Assembly (NCBI GenBank): GCA_025356095.1
Contig: JANXUR010000022.1
Location: 1 to 37,653 of the forward strand
Length of the DNA: 37,653 nt
Reading direction: 5' to 3'
DNA from: Acidobacteriaceae bacterium
GTDB taxonomy: Bacteria; Acidobacteriota; Terriglobia; Terriglobales; Acidobacteriaceae
A model generated the notes under the pieces. The model had not been told where the DNA came from and did not search any database. It saw only the letters and a list, made by a program, of their open reading frames with translations. Positions 19,601 through 27,043 of this stretch are shown one piece after another. The number at the start of each line of letters is the position of its first letter. Position 1 is the first letter of the stretch. Position numbers and translations under genes: made by a program.

Positions 19601-19865
19601 CCGCTTTGGCACCTCGCCGCGCAACGGCGTCATCGGCCCCAAGCTCACCAACGTAGATCTCGGCTTGAGCCGTAGCATTCCTCTGTTCCGTGAGTCGCAG
19701 CAGCTAACCTTCCGGGCCGATGTTTTCAATCTGTTCAATCACCCGAATTTTGACCCGCCCCAGAATATATTCGACTCACGGAACTTCACATCATTGTCTT
19801 CCTCGAACCGTTTTGGGACGCGTCCACCACGGCAGATTCAGTTGGCCCTACGCTATTCCTTCTAG
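16629..19865 (+). CDS. TonB-dependent receptor with carboxypeptidase-regulatory-like domain
   Basis: Outer-membrane transporter or adhesion-type receptor of 1078 residues. A signal peptide (MFKHCLFAWVIVIALL...) is followed by a CarboxypepD_reg-like beta-sandwich (about 26-110: GNVTDASGAVIAGAAV...), a plug domain (about 120-250, with VNGARETSNTFLIDGVDNN) and a long beta-barrel ending in LALRYSF, whose terminal Phe is the usual assembly signal. This is the Oar-like type abundant in Acidobacteriota, often tied to use of plant polymers, but no ligand can be read from the sequence. GGAGG (16614-16618) is ten bases before ATG 16629 and touches ATG 16620, so 16629 is preferred; a frame to 16527 adds residues before the signal peptide. 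GATAAT at 16572-16577 is a possible -10. Confidence 0.93.
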   Translation: MFKHCLFAWVIVIALLTSFSFATGATGALVGNVTDASGAVIAGAAVAATNRDTGIARTSVSSGAGDYDIVILKPGTYKITILKPGFKPLAFDDVTVDVDQVVRIDAQLEVEAKAEQVDVTDAVPLLESESTTVGAVVNHKSISGLPLNERNFLNFTLLVPGAQFPVAGSNVSVQGGSVIVNGARETSNTFLIDGVDNNSPLIGRSTLLPSVDAIEEFKVQASTSSAEYGRGGGAQINLLLRSGANQLHGSAFEYLRNRVLDAKNYFDLPDCSAGSITGTCASIPKFIRNQFGATLGGPIVRNRTFFFLSYEGLQLRQASTRESTVPSQNLRAAILGGLPPDFLNPAGVAALNLYPAANVGSDLANSTLYLAAPVIRNATHQGTVKLDHQLSNHDALSLHYGLSDLVRYNPYDFGFSVSNLPGYGDNAFYRGQNTGVNWVHGFNPHITNEFRAGYNRDRLGLFQENQGTDRSAQIGFPSPANPQDFGYPILQVAGYENIGEPFQAPEDNIISTLHLSENLAWSPEFAGGRHHFRFGGEYRHIGDNGYIDFYPRGDFIFLGLTGNSIEDLALGLPAAALLGSGNSSVNLRANQFGVYGLDDFHLTPRLTVNLGLRWEYNQAPYDAKTPLSAADLSANSLTCTPKPNCQFLLAGSNGVPRGLFQTSKNDFAPRVGLAWRPLQSDKLVLRAAYGMFWDAATLLPSALTKQNPPSYKFNYSLNSGTNLIQDIFESPVSFVISFRPASNYHDAYQQQWNFGMQYQLTPQLVLETAYVGSKGTHLKGFHDGNQAAVGGVAPYPQFGSLATIDTSRASSYHSLQTRLEQRPWHGLSYLLAYTWSKSIDNGSEFVGSATEGQYAQDGNNLHGERGLSGFDTRNRLVWSGVYEVPLAKGIQSHAAQALLRSWQIGAIVSFQSGQPFTIYRSGYQSFTSLITGADRPDLIADPYAAGPVAANPDPTCHTTIAQGGRAADHTRTVQTWVNPCAYSNPNLLGQFRFGTSPRNGVIGPKLTNVDLGLSRSIPLFRESQQLTFRADVFNLFNHPNFDPPQNIFDSRNFTSLSSSNRFGTRPPRQIQLALRYSF

Positions 19866-20076
19866 CCCAGCGGGTGTTGCACAGGGGAGGGCGGCACTAT
19901 GGCCTTGATAAGAATTGTTGATTGTACTTTCGCCCCCTAAAGCGCTAAATATTATGTAAGAAAATTGTTGCCAATTGCGTCATCTGGCGATTGCTTTACC
20001 CGTAGGTTTGCCCACAAGGGCTGGCAGTCAGGCTGGGATTTCGCCGGGCCATTCGCCGGCATGGGAGTCATCATTC

Positions 20077-21018
20077 ATGGATTTTGATCAGATCATCACG
20101 TTTCTGGAAGTAGCGCGGCTGGGCAGCTTTTCGCGCGCGGGCGAGAAAGTATTCCGCTCGCAAAGCGCGGTCAGCGCCCAAATTCGCCAACTGGAACTGG
20201 AGTATGGCGACCGCCTGCTGGATCGCTCGGGCAAAACCGTACAACTCACGCCCGCCGGACGCATCATGGCCCAGTACGCTGAGCAAATGCTGCGCCTGCG
20301 CGATGAATCCATTAAAGCGGTGGCGGAACAAGGTGTGACTCCCCGCGGCCGAGTGTTGATCGGCGCCAATGAAGCCACTTGCCTGTATGTATTGCCCGAA
20401 GTCTTCGCGGAATACTGGCGGCTCTACCCGGAAGTGAATCTGAGTGTTTATCGCAACTTTACTTCCAAGATCGTAGAAAAACTAGAAGATGGCCAACTCG
20501 ACTTGGGCGTGGTGACCATGCCCATCAAGTCGCAAAGCCTCAAGGTTCATTCCATCTTCAAAGACCGCCTGCTCCTCATGGTCGGTGCCAACAGCAAACT
20601 GGCCAGCAAGCCTTCGGCAACCCTCGAAGAAGTGGCCCGCGAGCCCCTTATTTATCCCCGCACCGGCTACACCCGCCGCATCATGGATAAGCTCTTCCGG
20701 CCCTTCCAGTCGGAATTGAAGATTCGCATGGAACTGCCTAGCGTGGGCATGATTAAGAGTTTTGTGGAGGCTGGCTTGGGCTCGTCGCTGCTCAGTTCCT
20801 CGTTTGCACGCGACGAAGTCAGCAGTGGACGTGCGCGGCTCATCGAGATTGAAGGCGTGGAACTCTGGCGCGAGCTAGGCCTCGCCTACCGCAAGGACCG
20901 CACTCAACCGCGCGCGGTCACCGCCTTCATCCAGACCGCACGCAAAATGGCGGCGGGGCGGGACAAGGGTTCGACTACGCCCACTCCCACAACCGCCGCC
21001 GAATCACTCCGGCCTTGA
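20077..21018 (+). CDS. LysR-family transcriptional regulator
   Basis: DNA-binding regulator of 313 residues. The N-terminal winged helix-turn-helix (about 1-60: FLEVARLGSFSRAGEKVFRSQSAVSAQIRQLE) is canonical, followed by a linker helix and a two-lobed effector-binding domain (about 90-295). The C-terminal 20 residues are Thr/Pro-rich and probably disordered. ATG 20077 is chosen because the domain starts there and GGAG lies ten bases upstream; a frame from 19975 would add 34 residues of no recognisable character. It follows the TonB-receptor gene by 211 bases with an AT-rich stretch near 19940-19970, so it likely has its own promoter. LysR proteins usually act on adjacent divergent genes, but no gene is divergent from it here, so its target is unclear. 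Confidence 0.93.
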   Translation: MDFDQIITFLEVARLGSFSRAGEKVFRSQSAVSAQIRQLELEYGDRLLDRSGKTVQLTPAGRIMAQYAEQMLRLRDESIKAVAEQGVTPRGRVLIGANEATCLYVLPEVFAEYWRLYPEVNLSVYRNFTSKIVEKLEDGQLDLGVVTMPIKSQSLKVHSIFKDRLLLMVGANSKLASKPSATLEEVAREPLIYPRTGYTRRIMDKLFRPFQSELKIRMELPSVGMIKSFVEAGLGSSLLSSSFARDEVSSGRARLIEIEGVELWRELGLAYRKDRTQPRAVTAFIQTARKMAAGRDKGSTTPTPTTAAESLRP

Positions 21019-21026
21019 TTCGCTTG

Positions 21027-21050
21027 CGCTAGCTAGTTAGTTAGCTAGTT
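21027..21050. repeat. 12-bp tandem duplication with stops in all six frames
   Basis: Read on the minus strand the units are AACTAGCTAACT and AACTAGCTAGCG. The first contains the stop of the peroxidase gene, the second repeats TAG in the same frame. Every frame on both strands meets a stop inside this segment. It also contains the inverted repeat CTAGCTA/TAGCTAG and lies between two convergent genes. Confidence 0.85.
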
Positions 21051-21602
21051 AGCTGCGAGCGCTGCTTCAATCGCCTTAATCACTTCCGGTGCATCGGGCG
21101 TGGTCGGCGGGCCGAAACGCGCCACCGGGTTGCCGTTCTTGTCGAACAAAAACTTGGTGAAGTTCCACGGAATCTCTCCACCAACCTTGGGGTTCAGGTT
21201 TTTGTCCGTCAAAAATTGATAGAGCGGCGTCTTGTCATCGCCCTTCACCGAAACCTTGGCCATCATCGGGAAGCTGACGTTGTATTTACGCGAGCAAAAC
21301 GTCTTGATCTCCTCGTTTGTCCCCGGTTCCTGACTCAGAAAGTTGTTCGCCGGCACACCCACAATCACAAAGCCCTTGTCTTTGTACTTCTCATAAACCG
21401 TTTCCAGCGCGGCATACTGAGGGGTGAAGCCGCACTTGCTGGCCACGTTCACCACCATCACCACCTTGCCCTTGTAGGAGGCAAGCGGCGTGGGCTGGCC
21501 GTCAATCGAGTTGAGGGTAAAGTCGTAAATAGACTTGGCAGGCGCGGCAAACGCGGTGGCTGCCGACAGCAGTAGCGCAAAAGTTGCAGTTGCAATTCTC
21601 AT
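21045..21602 (-). CDS. Exported glutathione-peroxidase-family thiol peroxidase
   Basis: Peroxide-reducing enzyme of 185 residues with a signal peptide (about 1-20, ending AFA-AP), so it acts in the periplasm. The peroxidatic Cys is C57 in NVASKCGFTPQY, with the partner Gln Q91 in FLSQEPGTNEE and Trp/Asn W146-N147. C103 in TFCSRKY sits where thioredoxin-dependent members carry the resolving Cys. The usual PCNQF is PANNF here, so the reductant is more likely a thioredoxin-like protein than glutathione. GGAG lies five bases before the ATG. It converges with the LysR gene; no operon partner is close upstream. Confidence 0.93.
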   Translation of the reverse strand: MRIATATFALLLSAATAFAAPAKSIYDFTLNSIDGQPTPLASYKGKVVMVVNVASKCGFTPQYAALETVYEKYKDKGFVIVGVPANNFLSQEPGTNEEIKTFCSRKYNVSFPMMAKVSVKGDDKTPLYQFLTDKNLNPKVGGEIPWNFTKFLFDKNGNPVARFGPPTTPDAPEVIKAIEAALAAN

Positions 21603-21776
21603 GGTTGCTCCAGTGTTGCTCCGGTTTCAGATTGGTAAATTTCGTCTCACACTCAATTGCGCCAAACCTACCCAGCGCTCTGCGTCCAAACACCTAGTAG
21701 ATGCGCCCGAACCGCGCATGGCACCGAAAATCTGGCACAATTTTCGTCCCAAGCAAATCTTCCTGGGCTAAATCGC

Positions 21777-22190
21777 CTAGAACCACGTCCGGCTGCGGTA
21801 GTCGCGATATTCTTGCCCAAACTTCGCCTCTAGCACGGCCTCTTCCGCCCGGGAACGCCGGTATTGCAGCGCGGTTCCAATCGCCACCAGCGCCAGAAAT
21901 ATCGGCCGGTGAAAGTACAGCACCATCCCCGCGATGGCCATCGTGCCAGTCACGTATACCGGATGCCGCACCACCGAATAGATGCCGCCGATGACCAGCT
22001 TTTTCGCCTGCGGCGTGATGGAAAACGAGCTCCCTAGTTGCAGCCGTGCGGCCACGGTCAAAATCAACCCCGCCGCCAGCAAGCCTGCACCCGCCATCCT
22101 CATGGCATCCCAGCCGCCTTGTTGCGCGTCGAGCGCCAGCCAAATCAGCGCCACCACCGGCAGCACGGTGAAGAATTTTTGCAGAATCAT
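21777..22190 (-). CDS. Isoprenylcysteine carboxyl methyltransferase-family membrane protein
   Basis: Small integral membrane protein of 137 residues with about four hydrophobic segments. The C-terminal half carries the family signature: IYSVVRHPVYVTG followed by RSRAEEAVLEAKFGQEYRDYRSR, the SAM-binding pattern shared by ICMT and phospholipid methyltransferase-like proteins. The bacterial substrate is unknown. The ATG lacks a clear ribosome binding site, and the upstream leader is a tandem repeat, so expression may depend on readthrough from ddl, which ends 104 bases upstream on the same strand. Confidence 0.87.
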   Translation of the reverse strand: MILQKFFTVLPVVALIWLALDAQQGGWDAMRMAGAGLLAAGLILTVAARLQLGSSFSITPQAKKLVIGGIYSVVRHPVYVTGTMAIAGMVLYFHRPIFLALVAIGTALQYRRSRAEEAVLEAKFGQEYRDYRSRTWF

Positions 22191-22197
22191 AATCTTG

Positions 22198-22259
22198 AGC
22201 CGTCGTTTTCTTTAGCCGTCGCTTGCTTTAGCGTCGTTGTGTTAAGCGTCGTTGTGTTA
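22198..22259 (-). repeat. Four tandem 15-16 bp units between ddl and the ICMT-like gene
   Basis: Minus-strand order: two identical 15-bp units TAACACAACGACGCT, then AAAGCAAGCGACGGCT and AAAGAAAACGACGGCT (16 bp each), all sharing a CGACG core. The array ends seven bases before the ATG of the downstream gene and fills most of the intergenic gap. Confidence 0.9.
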
Positions 22260-22294
22260 CCAGTTCAAGTGGTTCGCTCCCGCTCCCTTCGCGC

Positions 22295-23404
22295 CTATCG
22301 AGTGTACTGGTTCCGCATCTTGTCGGCATGGCGGTCAAGCGCCAAGTGAATCAGCCGCGAAATCAAATCCTTGTAGCTGACGCCCGTCGCCGCCCATAAT
22401 TTCGGATACATGCTGATGGACGTGAATCCCGGCATGGTATTGATCTCGTTTACATACAACTTGCCCGGCTTGCTCGCAGAGCCAACCTCCATCAGGAAGT
22501 CCACCCGCGCCAGCCCGCAACCATCCACCGCTTGAAAAGCCTTCACGGCCAGCTCTCGCACTGACTGAATCTGCGTCTTGGTAAGCTTCGCAGGAATCTC
22601 CAGCTCTGTGCCACCCATCAGATATTTTGCTTCGTAGTCGTAAAACTCTTTGCAAGGAATGATCTCGCCCGGAATGGATGCCAGTGGCTCGTCGTTGCCC
22701 AGCACCGAGCACTCAATCTCGCGCGCCTTCTGCTTCGCACTGCCCACGCCTTGCTCAATCACCAGCTTGCGGTCATACTTCGCCGCTTCATCCAGCGCTG
22801 GACCGAGTTCCTTGCGGTCATGTGCCTTGGAGATACCCACCGAGGACCCTAGATTCGCGGGCTTCACAAACATCGGATATTTCAACGACGCCTCTATCTG
22901 TGCGATTGCCTTTTTTGGCGACAACTCCCACAGGGAACGCATCACCGTTACATGCTTGCAAATCGGCAGTTTGGCGTCGCGGAACAGGCGCTTCATCACG
23001 TCTTTATCCATGCCAACGGCCGAACCCAGCACGCCCGCGCCTACGTATGCGATGTCTGCCAATTCGAGCAAACCTTGAATGGTCCCGTCTTCGCCAAACG
23101 TGCCGTGGAGCACGGGAAAGATCACGTCGAGCTTGCCGCCCTTCGCTTGGGCTTCCAGCGAGGCGAGACCGTTGGTGGATGCAGCCTTTGGCGCAAGGAA
23201 CTTAGCCGGGTTGGCCGCGTCGCCACCAAGCATCGTAGTAGCCGTTTCGCCTGTAAGCCACTCGCCTCGCTTGGTGATGCCAATCGGCACCACGTCAAAC
23301 TTGGTGCGGTCGATGGCTTGTAGAACCGAAGCAGCGGAGAGCAGCGAGATTTCATGCTCGCCACTCCGCCCGCCAAAGAGAATGCCCACTTTAAGTTTTT
23401 TCAT
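22295..23404 (-). CDS. ddl: D-alanine--D-alanine ligase
   Basis: Cytosolic ATP-grasp enzyme that joins two D-alanines for the peptidoglycan pentapeptide. The 369-residue protein has the N-terminal [14 protein letters not shown] motif, [12 protein letters not shown] with [16 protein letters not shown], the ATP-binding [15 protein letters not shown], and the Mg/substrate site RVDFLME...[21 protein letters not shown]. Length and motifs are those of a complete, functional Ddl. The ATG has no Shine-Dalgarno-like sequence; instead a small hairpin ends three bases before it. Arginase lies 206 bases upstream on the same strand. Confidence 0.97.
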   Translation of the reverse strand: MKKLKVGILFGGRSGEHEISLLSAASVLQAIDRTKFDVVPIGITKRGEWLTGETATTMLGGDAANPAKFLAPKAASTNGLASLEAQAKGGKLDVIFPVLHGTFGEDGTIQGLLELADIAYVGAGVLGSAVGMDKDVMKRLFRDAKLPICKHVTVMRSLWELSPKKAIAQIEASLKYPMFVKPANLGSSVGISKAHDRKELGPALDEAAKYDRKLVIEQGVGSAKQKAREIECSVLGNDEPLASIPGEIIPCKEFYDYEAKYLMGGTELEIPAKLTKTQIQSVRELAVKAFQAVDGCGLARVDFLMEVGSASKPGKLYVNEINTMPGFTSISMYPKLWAATGVSYKDLISRLIHLALDRHADKMRNQYTR

Positions 23405-23407
23405 GAT

Positions 23408-23422
23408 TGGTATGAAGTACCA
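23408..23422 (-). promoter_or_regulatory. Small hairpin directly before the ddl start
   Basis: TGGTA and TACCA arms around a 5-base loop, ending three bases before the ATG, in the place where a ribosome binding site is expected and absent. It could modulate initiation, but a 5-bp stem is weak. Confidence 0.3.
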
Positions 23423-23520
23423 GTATCAGGTTTCAAGATCCTAGTACCGCAGTCTGGCACGCTAAAGCGGAAGACTGGTTTCGGGGAGTCGCGCCACAAG
23501 TTCGGCAGCGAAACCCCCGG

Positions 23521-23538
23521 CTACTTCTGCAGAAGTAG
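23521..23538. promoter_or_regulatory. Perfect 18-bp palindrome upstream of ddl
   Basis: CTACTTCTGCAGAAGTAG is perfectly self-complementary with no central spacer. It lies about 120 bases before ddl and 70 bases after the arginase stop. The length and symmetry fit a dimeric regulator operator; there is no T-run, so it is not a terminator. Confidence 0.5.
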
Positions 23539-23610
23539 AGCCGCGAAAGCAGAATCCTTTACACCCGCAGCGCCGTTCTGGAAACGTGAAACTCGAAAGC
23601 TGAAACTGCG

Positions 23611-24612
23611 CTACAGTATCTTCTTTCCGAACGCCGAAAGCGCCAATTCCACCGCTAACTGCGCCGTGCGGTTGTGCTCATCAATCACGGGGTTCACTTC
23701 TACAATCTCGAAGCTGGTCATGCGGCCGTGGTCGTGGATAATCTCCATCGCAAGGTGCGCCTCGCGATATGTTGCCCCACCTTCGACCGGCGTACCTACA
23801 CCCGGCGCATCTTCGGGATCAATCCAATCCATATCAAGCGACACGTGGTAGCCCGCCGTGCCGCGGCCCACAATGCGCAGCGCTTCTTCAATCACCGTCC
23901 TCATGCCGCGCTCATCAATGTCGCGCATGGTGTAAAACTCAATCCCCGACTGCCGGATGTTTTCCTTCTCGGCATCGTCCACGTCGCGAATGCCCACCAG
24001 TACGCAGTTTTCCGGAGCTACCTTTGGGCCCTCATGCAGAATACTGCCTAGCTCTACCGGCCCCAGGCCCAGCAGCGCCGCCAGCGGCATCCCGTGCACA
24101 TTCCCACTCGGCGAGGTTTCCGGCGTATTGATGTCGCTGTGCGCGTCAATCCACAGCAGACCAATACGCTGGTCTTTACGGCGGAAGTACTCGCTCACGC
24201 CAGAGACCGTTCCTGCTGCAATAGAGTGGTCTCCGCCCAGTACAATGGGAATCTTGCCCGCTTCCAACGCTTTATAGACTAAGTCAGCCCCTCGTGTGCA
24301 AGTAGCTGTGATTTCCTTTAGGTACTTAGCGTTGGCATCGCCTTCTTTCTTCTGCTCTGCAATGGCCACGGAGATATTGCCCGCATCTTCCACAATGTGG
24401 CCGAGGGCTTCTAGCTTGGCCTCAAGCCCGGCGACGCGCACCGCCGATGGACCCATATCCACGCCACGCCGCGACTGCCCTAAATCGAGCGGCACGCCAA
24501 TTACTTGAATGTGCCGCGGGGTAATATGCGAAAAGCCCGGTTTGCGAGTTTTGGACGATGAAGGCTGTGCTGGCTTTAGGGGTGTTGCTTCAGCTTGCGA
24601 TTTTTCCGTCAT
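23611..24612 (-). CDS. rocF: Arginase/agmatinase-family ureohydrolase, likely arginase
   Basis: Binuclear manganese hydrolase that converts arginine to ornithine and urea. The 333-residue protein has the metal ligands in GGDHS (H129), DAHSD (D156, H158, D160) and SLDMDWIDP (D260, D262), plus NVHGMP (H173) and EIVEVNP near the end. The SRRGVDMGPSAVR motif near residue 48 favours arginase over agmatinase. The first 32 residues are Pro/Ser/Lys-rich and precede the fold; AGGTGA just before the ATG supports this start. No urease or ornithine gene is in the window, so the pathway context is not visible. Confidence 0.93.
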   Translation of the reverse strand: MTEKSQAEATPLKPAQPSSSKTRKPGFSHITPRHIQVIGVPLDLGQSRRGVDMGPSAVRVAGLEAKLEALGHIVEDAGNISVAIAEQKKEGDANAKYLKEITATCTRGADLVYKALEAGKIPIVLGGDHSIAAGTVSGVSEYFRRKDQRIGLLWIDAHSDINTPETSPSGNVHGMPLAALLGLGPVELGSILHEGPKVAPENCVLVGIRDVDDAEKENIRQSGIEFYTMRDIDERGMRTVIEEALRIVGRGTAGYHVSLDMDWIDPEDAPGVGTPVEGGATYREAHLAMEIIHDHGRMTSFEIVEVNPVIDEHNRTAQLAVELALSAFGKKIL

Positions 24613-24687
24613 AAGTCACCTGATACTCTCTACATTTCCGCTTTCCTGGAACGTTAAGTGTTTACAGCCTATGCAAACTATTTTCGC

Positions 24688-24723
24688 GATGCACGACTCG
24701 ATGCGCGCCTCGATGCACGACTA
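24688..24723 (-). repeat. Three 12-bp tandem units at the end of asnS
   Basis: Minus-strand units TAGTCGTGCATC, GAGGCGCGCATC and GAGTCGTGCATC. The first begins with the asnS stop codon, the others carry GAG in its place, consistent with duplication of the gene end followed by point change. Confidence 0.85.
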
Positions 24724-26052
24724 CGGATACAACCGGTGCAGTGTACGTGGAAATGGAATCGTTTCGCGAACATGCTCCAAACCGCATACCCAAGCTACCA
24801 CCCGCTCAATGCCCATGCCGAACCCCGAGTGTGGTACGCTGCCGTACTTACGCAGGTCGAGATACCACTGGAAAGCTTCTTCCGGTAACTTGTGCTCTTT
24901 GATTTTTTCTAGCAACCACTCGTGACTATGGGCGCGCTGCGAGCCGCCGATGATCTCTCCATACCCTTCCGGTGCCAGCATATCGCAGCACAAGGCAACC
25001 TCTGGCCGGTTAGGATCAGGCTCCATGTAAAACGCCTTCACTACCTTCGGATAACGATGCACTAACACGGGCCGATCGAACTGATTCGCGATGTAAGTCT
25101 CATCTGGCGATCCAAAATCACCGCCCCACTCAAACTTAGTCTCCAGCGCGCCCTTGGCAAAACCTTCCTGCAAAATTGCCACCGCATCGTCGTAGCTGAT
25201 CTTGTGGAACGGTGCCTTCACGTTTTCCAGCTTACTAATGTCGCGCCCAATAAATTCCAAATCCGCACGGCGGCGCGAAAGCACACTCTGCACCACATGA
25301 CTTACTAACTGCTCAGCCAGCAGCATGATGTCCTCTAGCTCGGCAAAGGCAACTTCGGGTTCCACCATCCAAAATTCAGTCAAGTGGCGACGCGTCTTAG
25401 ATTTTTCCGCCCGGAAGACTGGCCCAAACGAATACACCTTACCCAGCGCCATCGCTGTAGCTTCAATGTAAAGCTGGCCTGACTGCGTTAGAAATGCCTG
25501 TTCGTCAAAGTAGTCCACCGGGAACAGAGTAGTCGTACCTTCACAAGCGGCGGGCGTCAGGATTGGCGGATCGGTAAGAGTGAAACCGCCATTGTCAAAA
25601 AACTCGCGGCACGAGCGAATAATCTCAGCACGAATGCGCAGAATTGCCGCCTGCCGCGGCGACCGCAGCCACAGGTGGCGATGCTCCATCAAAAAATCAA
25701 CGCCGTGGTCCTTGAGGGAAATTGGATACGGATCAGCCTCGCTCACGCGCTGCAAAACCTGCACGTGGCTCACGTCCATCTCGAACCCGCCGGGCGCACG
25801 CTGGTCCGCCCGCACCTTGCCGGTAACAATAACGCTCGACTCCTGCGTCAATCCCTTCAGCGCCTCAAAGGCCTCAGGCGCGGCATTCTTCGGCACCACA
25901 CCCTGCATCAGGCCCGATCCGTCGCGGAAGATGGGAAAGAGCAACTTGCCGCTCTCGCGCTGGTTGTAAAGCCACCCGCGGAGCGTGATGACTTCGCCGT
26001 CATGCTTGCCCGCTTCGGCGATGGTAACAATGGGAGCTGTTACTTCTTCCAT
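24721..26052 (-). CDS. asnS: Asparaginyl-tRNA synthetase
   Basis: Class IIb aminoacyl-tRNA synthetase charging tRNA-Asn. An N-terminal OB-fold anticodon domain (about 1-105) precedes the catalytic domain with motif 2 [20 protein letters not shown], the [35 protein letters not shown] region, and motif 3 [12 protein letters not shown], ending [12 protein letters not shown]. The [17 protein letters not shown] segment and ending fit AsnRS rather than AspRS, which would also be longer. ATG 26052 is preferred because CAGGA lies five bases upstream; a GTG at 26070 would add six residues without a binding site. Confidence 0.93.
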   Translation of the reverse strand: MEEVTAPIVTIAEAGKHDGEVITLRGWLYNQRESGKLLFPIFRDGSGLMQGVVPKNAAPEAFEALKGLTQESSVIVTGKVRADQRAPGGFEMDVSHVQVLQRVSEADPYPISLKDHGVDFLMEHRHLWLRSPRQAAILRIRAEIIRSCREFFDNGGFTLTDPPILTPAACEGTTTLFPVDYFDEQAFLTQSGQLYIEATAMALGKVYSFGPVFRAEKSKTRRHLTEFWMVEPEVAFAELEDIMLLAEQLVSHVVQSVLSRRRADLEFIGRDISKLENVKAPFHKISYDDAVAILQEGFAKGALETKFEWGGDFGSPDETYIANQFDRPVLVHRYPKVVKAFYMEPDPNRPEVALCCDMLAPEGYGEIIGGSQRAHSHEWLLEKIKEHKLPEEAFQWYLDLRKYGSVPHSGFGMGIERVVAWVCGLEHVRETIPFPRTLHRLYP

Positions 26053-26156
26053 AAGTCCTGTCTCTTTCACTAATATTGTCTAGATCTATTCCTTATAACT
26101 CGCTCATTCGCTCTTTACTCGCAACTTGCTCTCCACCTGCCGGTCGCGGTTACAAG

Positions 26157-27017
26157 TTATCCGCCAAATAACTCCAACTTGCGATAAGTCTCGGCTAACT
26201 TCGCGGGCACATCCACGCCGTCCTCGCCCGCTACTTCCAGCACGAGCGCCGGGGGCTGTGGCAACGATCGCAGCAGCCGCATCGCCCCTGCCCAATCAAT
26301 CATAGCTGGGTTCGCATTTGCTCCCGGCCACAAATGGTGATCGCGATCCCCCGCATTGTCATGCAAATGCGTCGAGCCAATGTAGTCCTTCACAATCTCA
26401 AACTGCCCAGCGACTCCATTCGCCTCTGGCTTCTCATTGCCCAAGCACAAGTGAGCACGGCCCAAGTCGAAGCAAATCTTCAAGTCGTCGAAGTGCAGAG
26501 TCTTAATCAGCTCCACCAGCTTTTCGCCACTGCCCATCTCGCCCATATGATTTTCCAGCAGAAGCCGTACCCCAAGAGGCTTGGCAAAGGTGCGAAGGTG
26601 TTCCAAGCAAGCCATGGCATTCTCGAATTTGCGCTCGTCAAACGACTCTTCCGGACGGCAAATGCTCACCACCAGATAACCGAACGGCAGCACTTCGGCT
26701 ACTTCCAGTGCGCGCTTAATCTCGTCCATGGATTCCACGCGCTCACCCTTACTCGCTGCCGTCAGGCTCACTTCCGTGCCGCTGTTGTAGCCTGACCCGT
26801 CGTCCACCAAACGGGGCCCACGCAGCGAGTGCAACTTCACCTCATTCGACTGGAACCAACTCGCTGCCTCCAACGTCTGCGCCCGGGAGGTGTAGTCAAA
26901 GTGCTGCCGCGCGGCATAGATCTCTATGGCTTGCGCACCTCCACGCACCAGCGACTCCAGCAGGCCGGGATGCAGCCTCTGATTCAAATACACGTATGTC
27001 GAAGCTGCTCGCATCAT
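26157..27017 (-). CDS. Sugar phosphate isomerase/epimerase-like TIM barrel
   Basis: Xylose-isomerase-like TIM-barrel protein of 286 residues (AP endonuclease 2 superfamily). Typical strand ends with metal ligands are visible: IEIYAARQHFDY, VKLHSLRGP, LLLENHMG, ICFDLGRAHL, STHLHDNAGDRDHHLWPG and LVLEVAG. The ENH, FDxGRAH and HLHDN elements bind the divalent metal in this family. The substrate cannot be assigned. It lies 26 bases after the gamma-glutamyltransferase gene, so the two are probably cotranscribed, and asnS follows it. Confidence 0.87.
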   Translation of the reverse strand: MMRAASTYVYLNQRLHPGLLESLVRGGAQAIEIYAARQHFDYTSRAQTLEAASWFQSNEVKLHSLRGPRLVDDGSGYNSGTEVSLTAASKGERVESMDEIKRALEVAEVLPFGYLVVSICRPEESFDERKFENAMACLEHLRTFAKPLGVRLLLENHMGEMGSGEKLVELIKTLHFDDLKICFDLGRAHLCLGNEKPEANGVAGQFEIVKDYIGSTHLHDNAGDRDHHLWPGANANPAMIDWAGAMRLLRSLPQPPALVLEVAGEDGVDVPAKLAETYRKLELFGG

Positions 27018-27043
27018 TGATCGGTTACCATCAAATCGCCACC

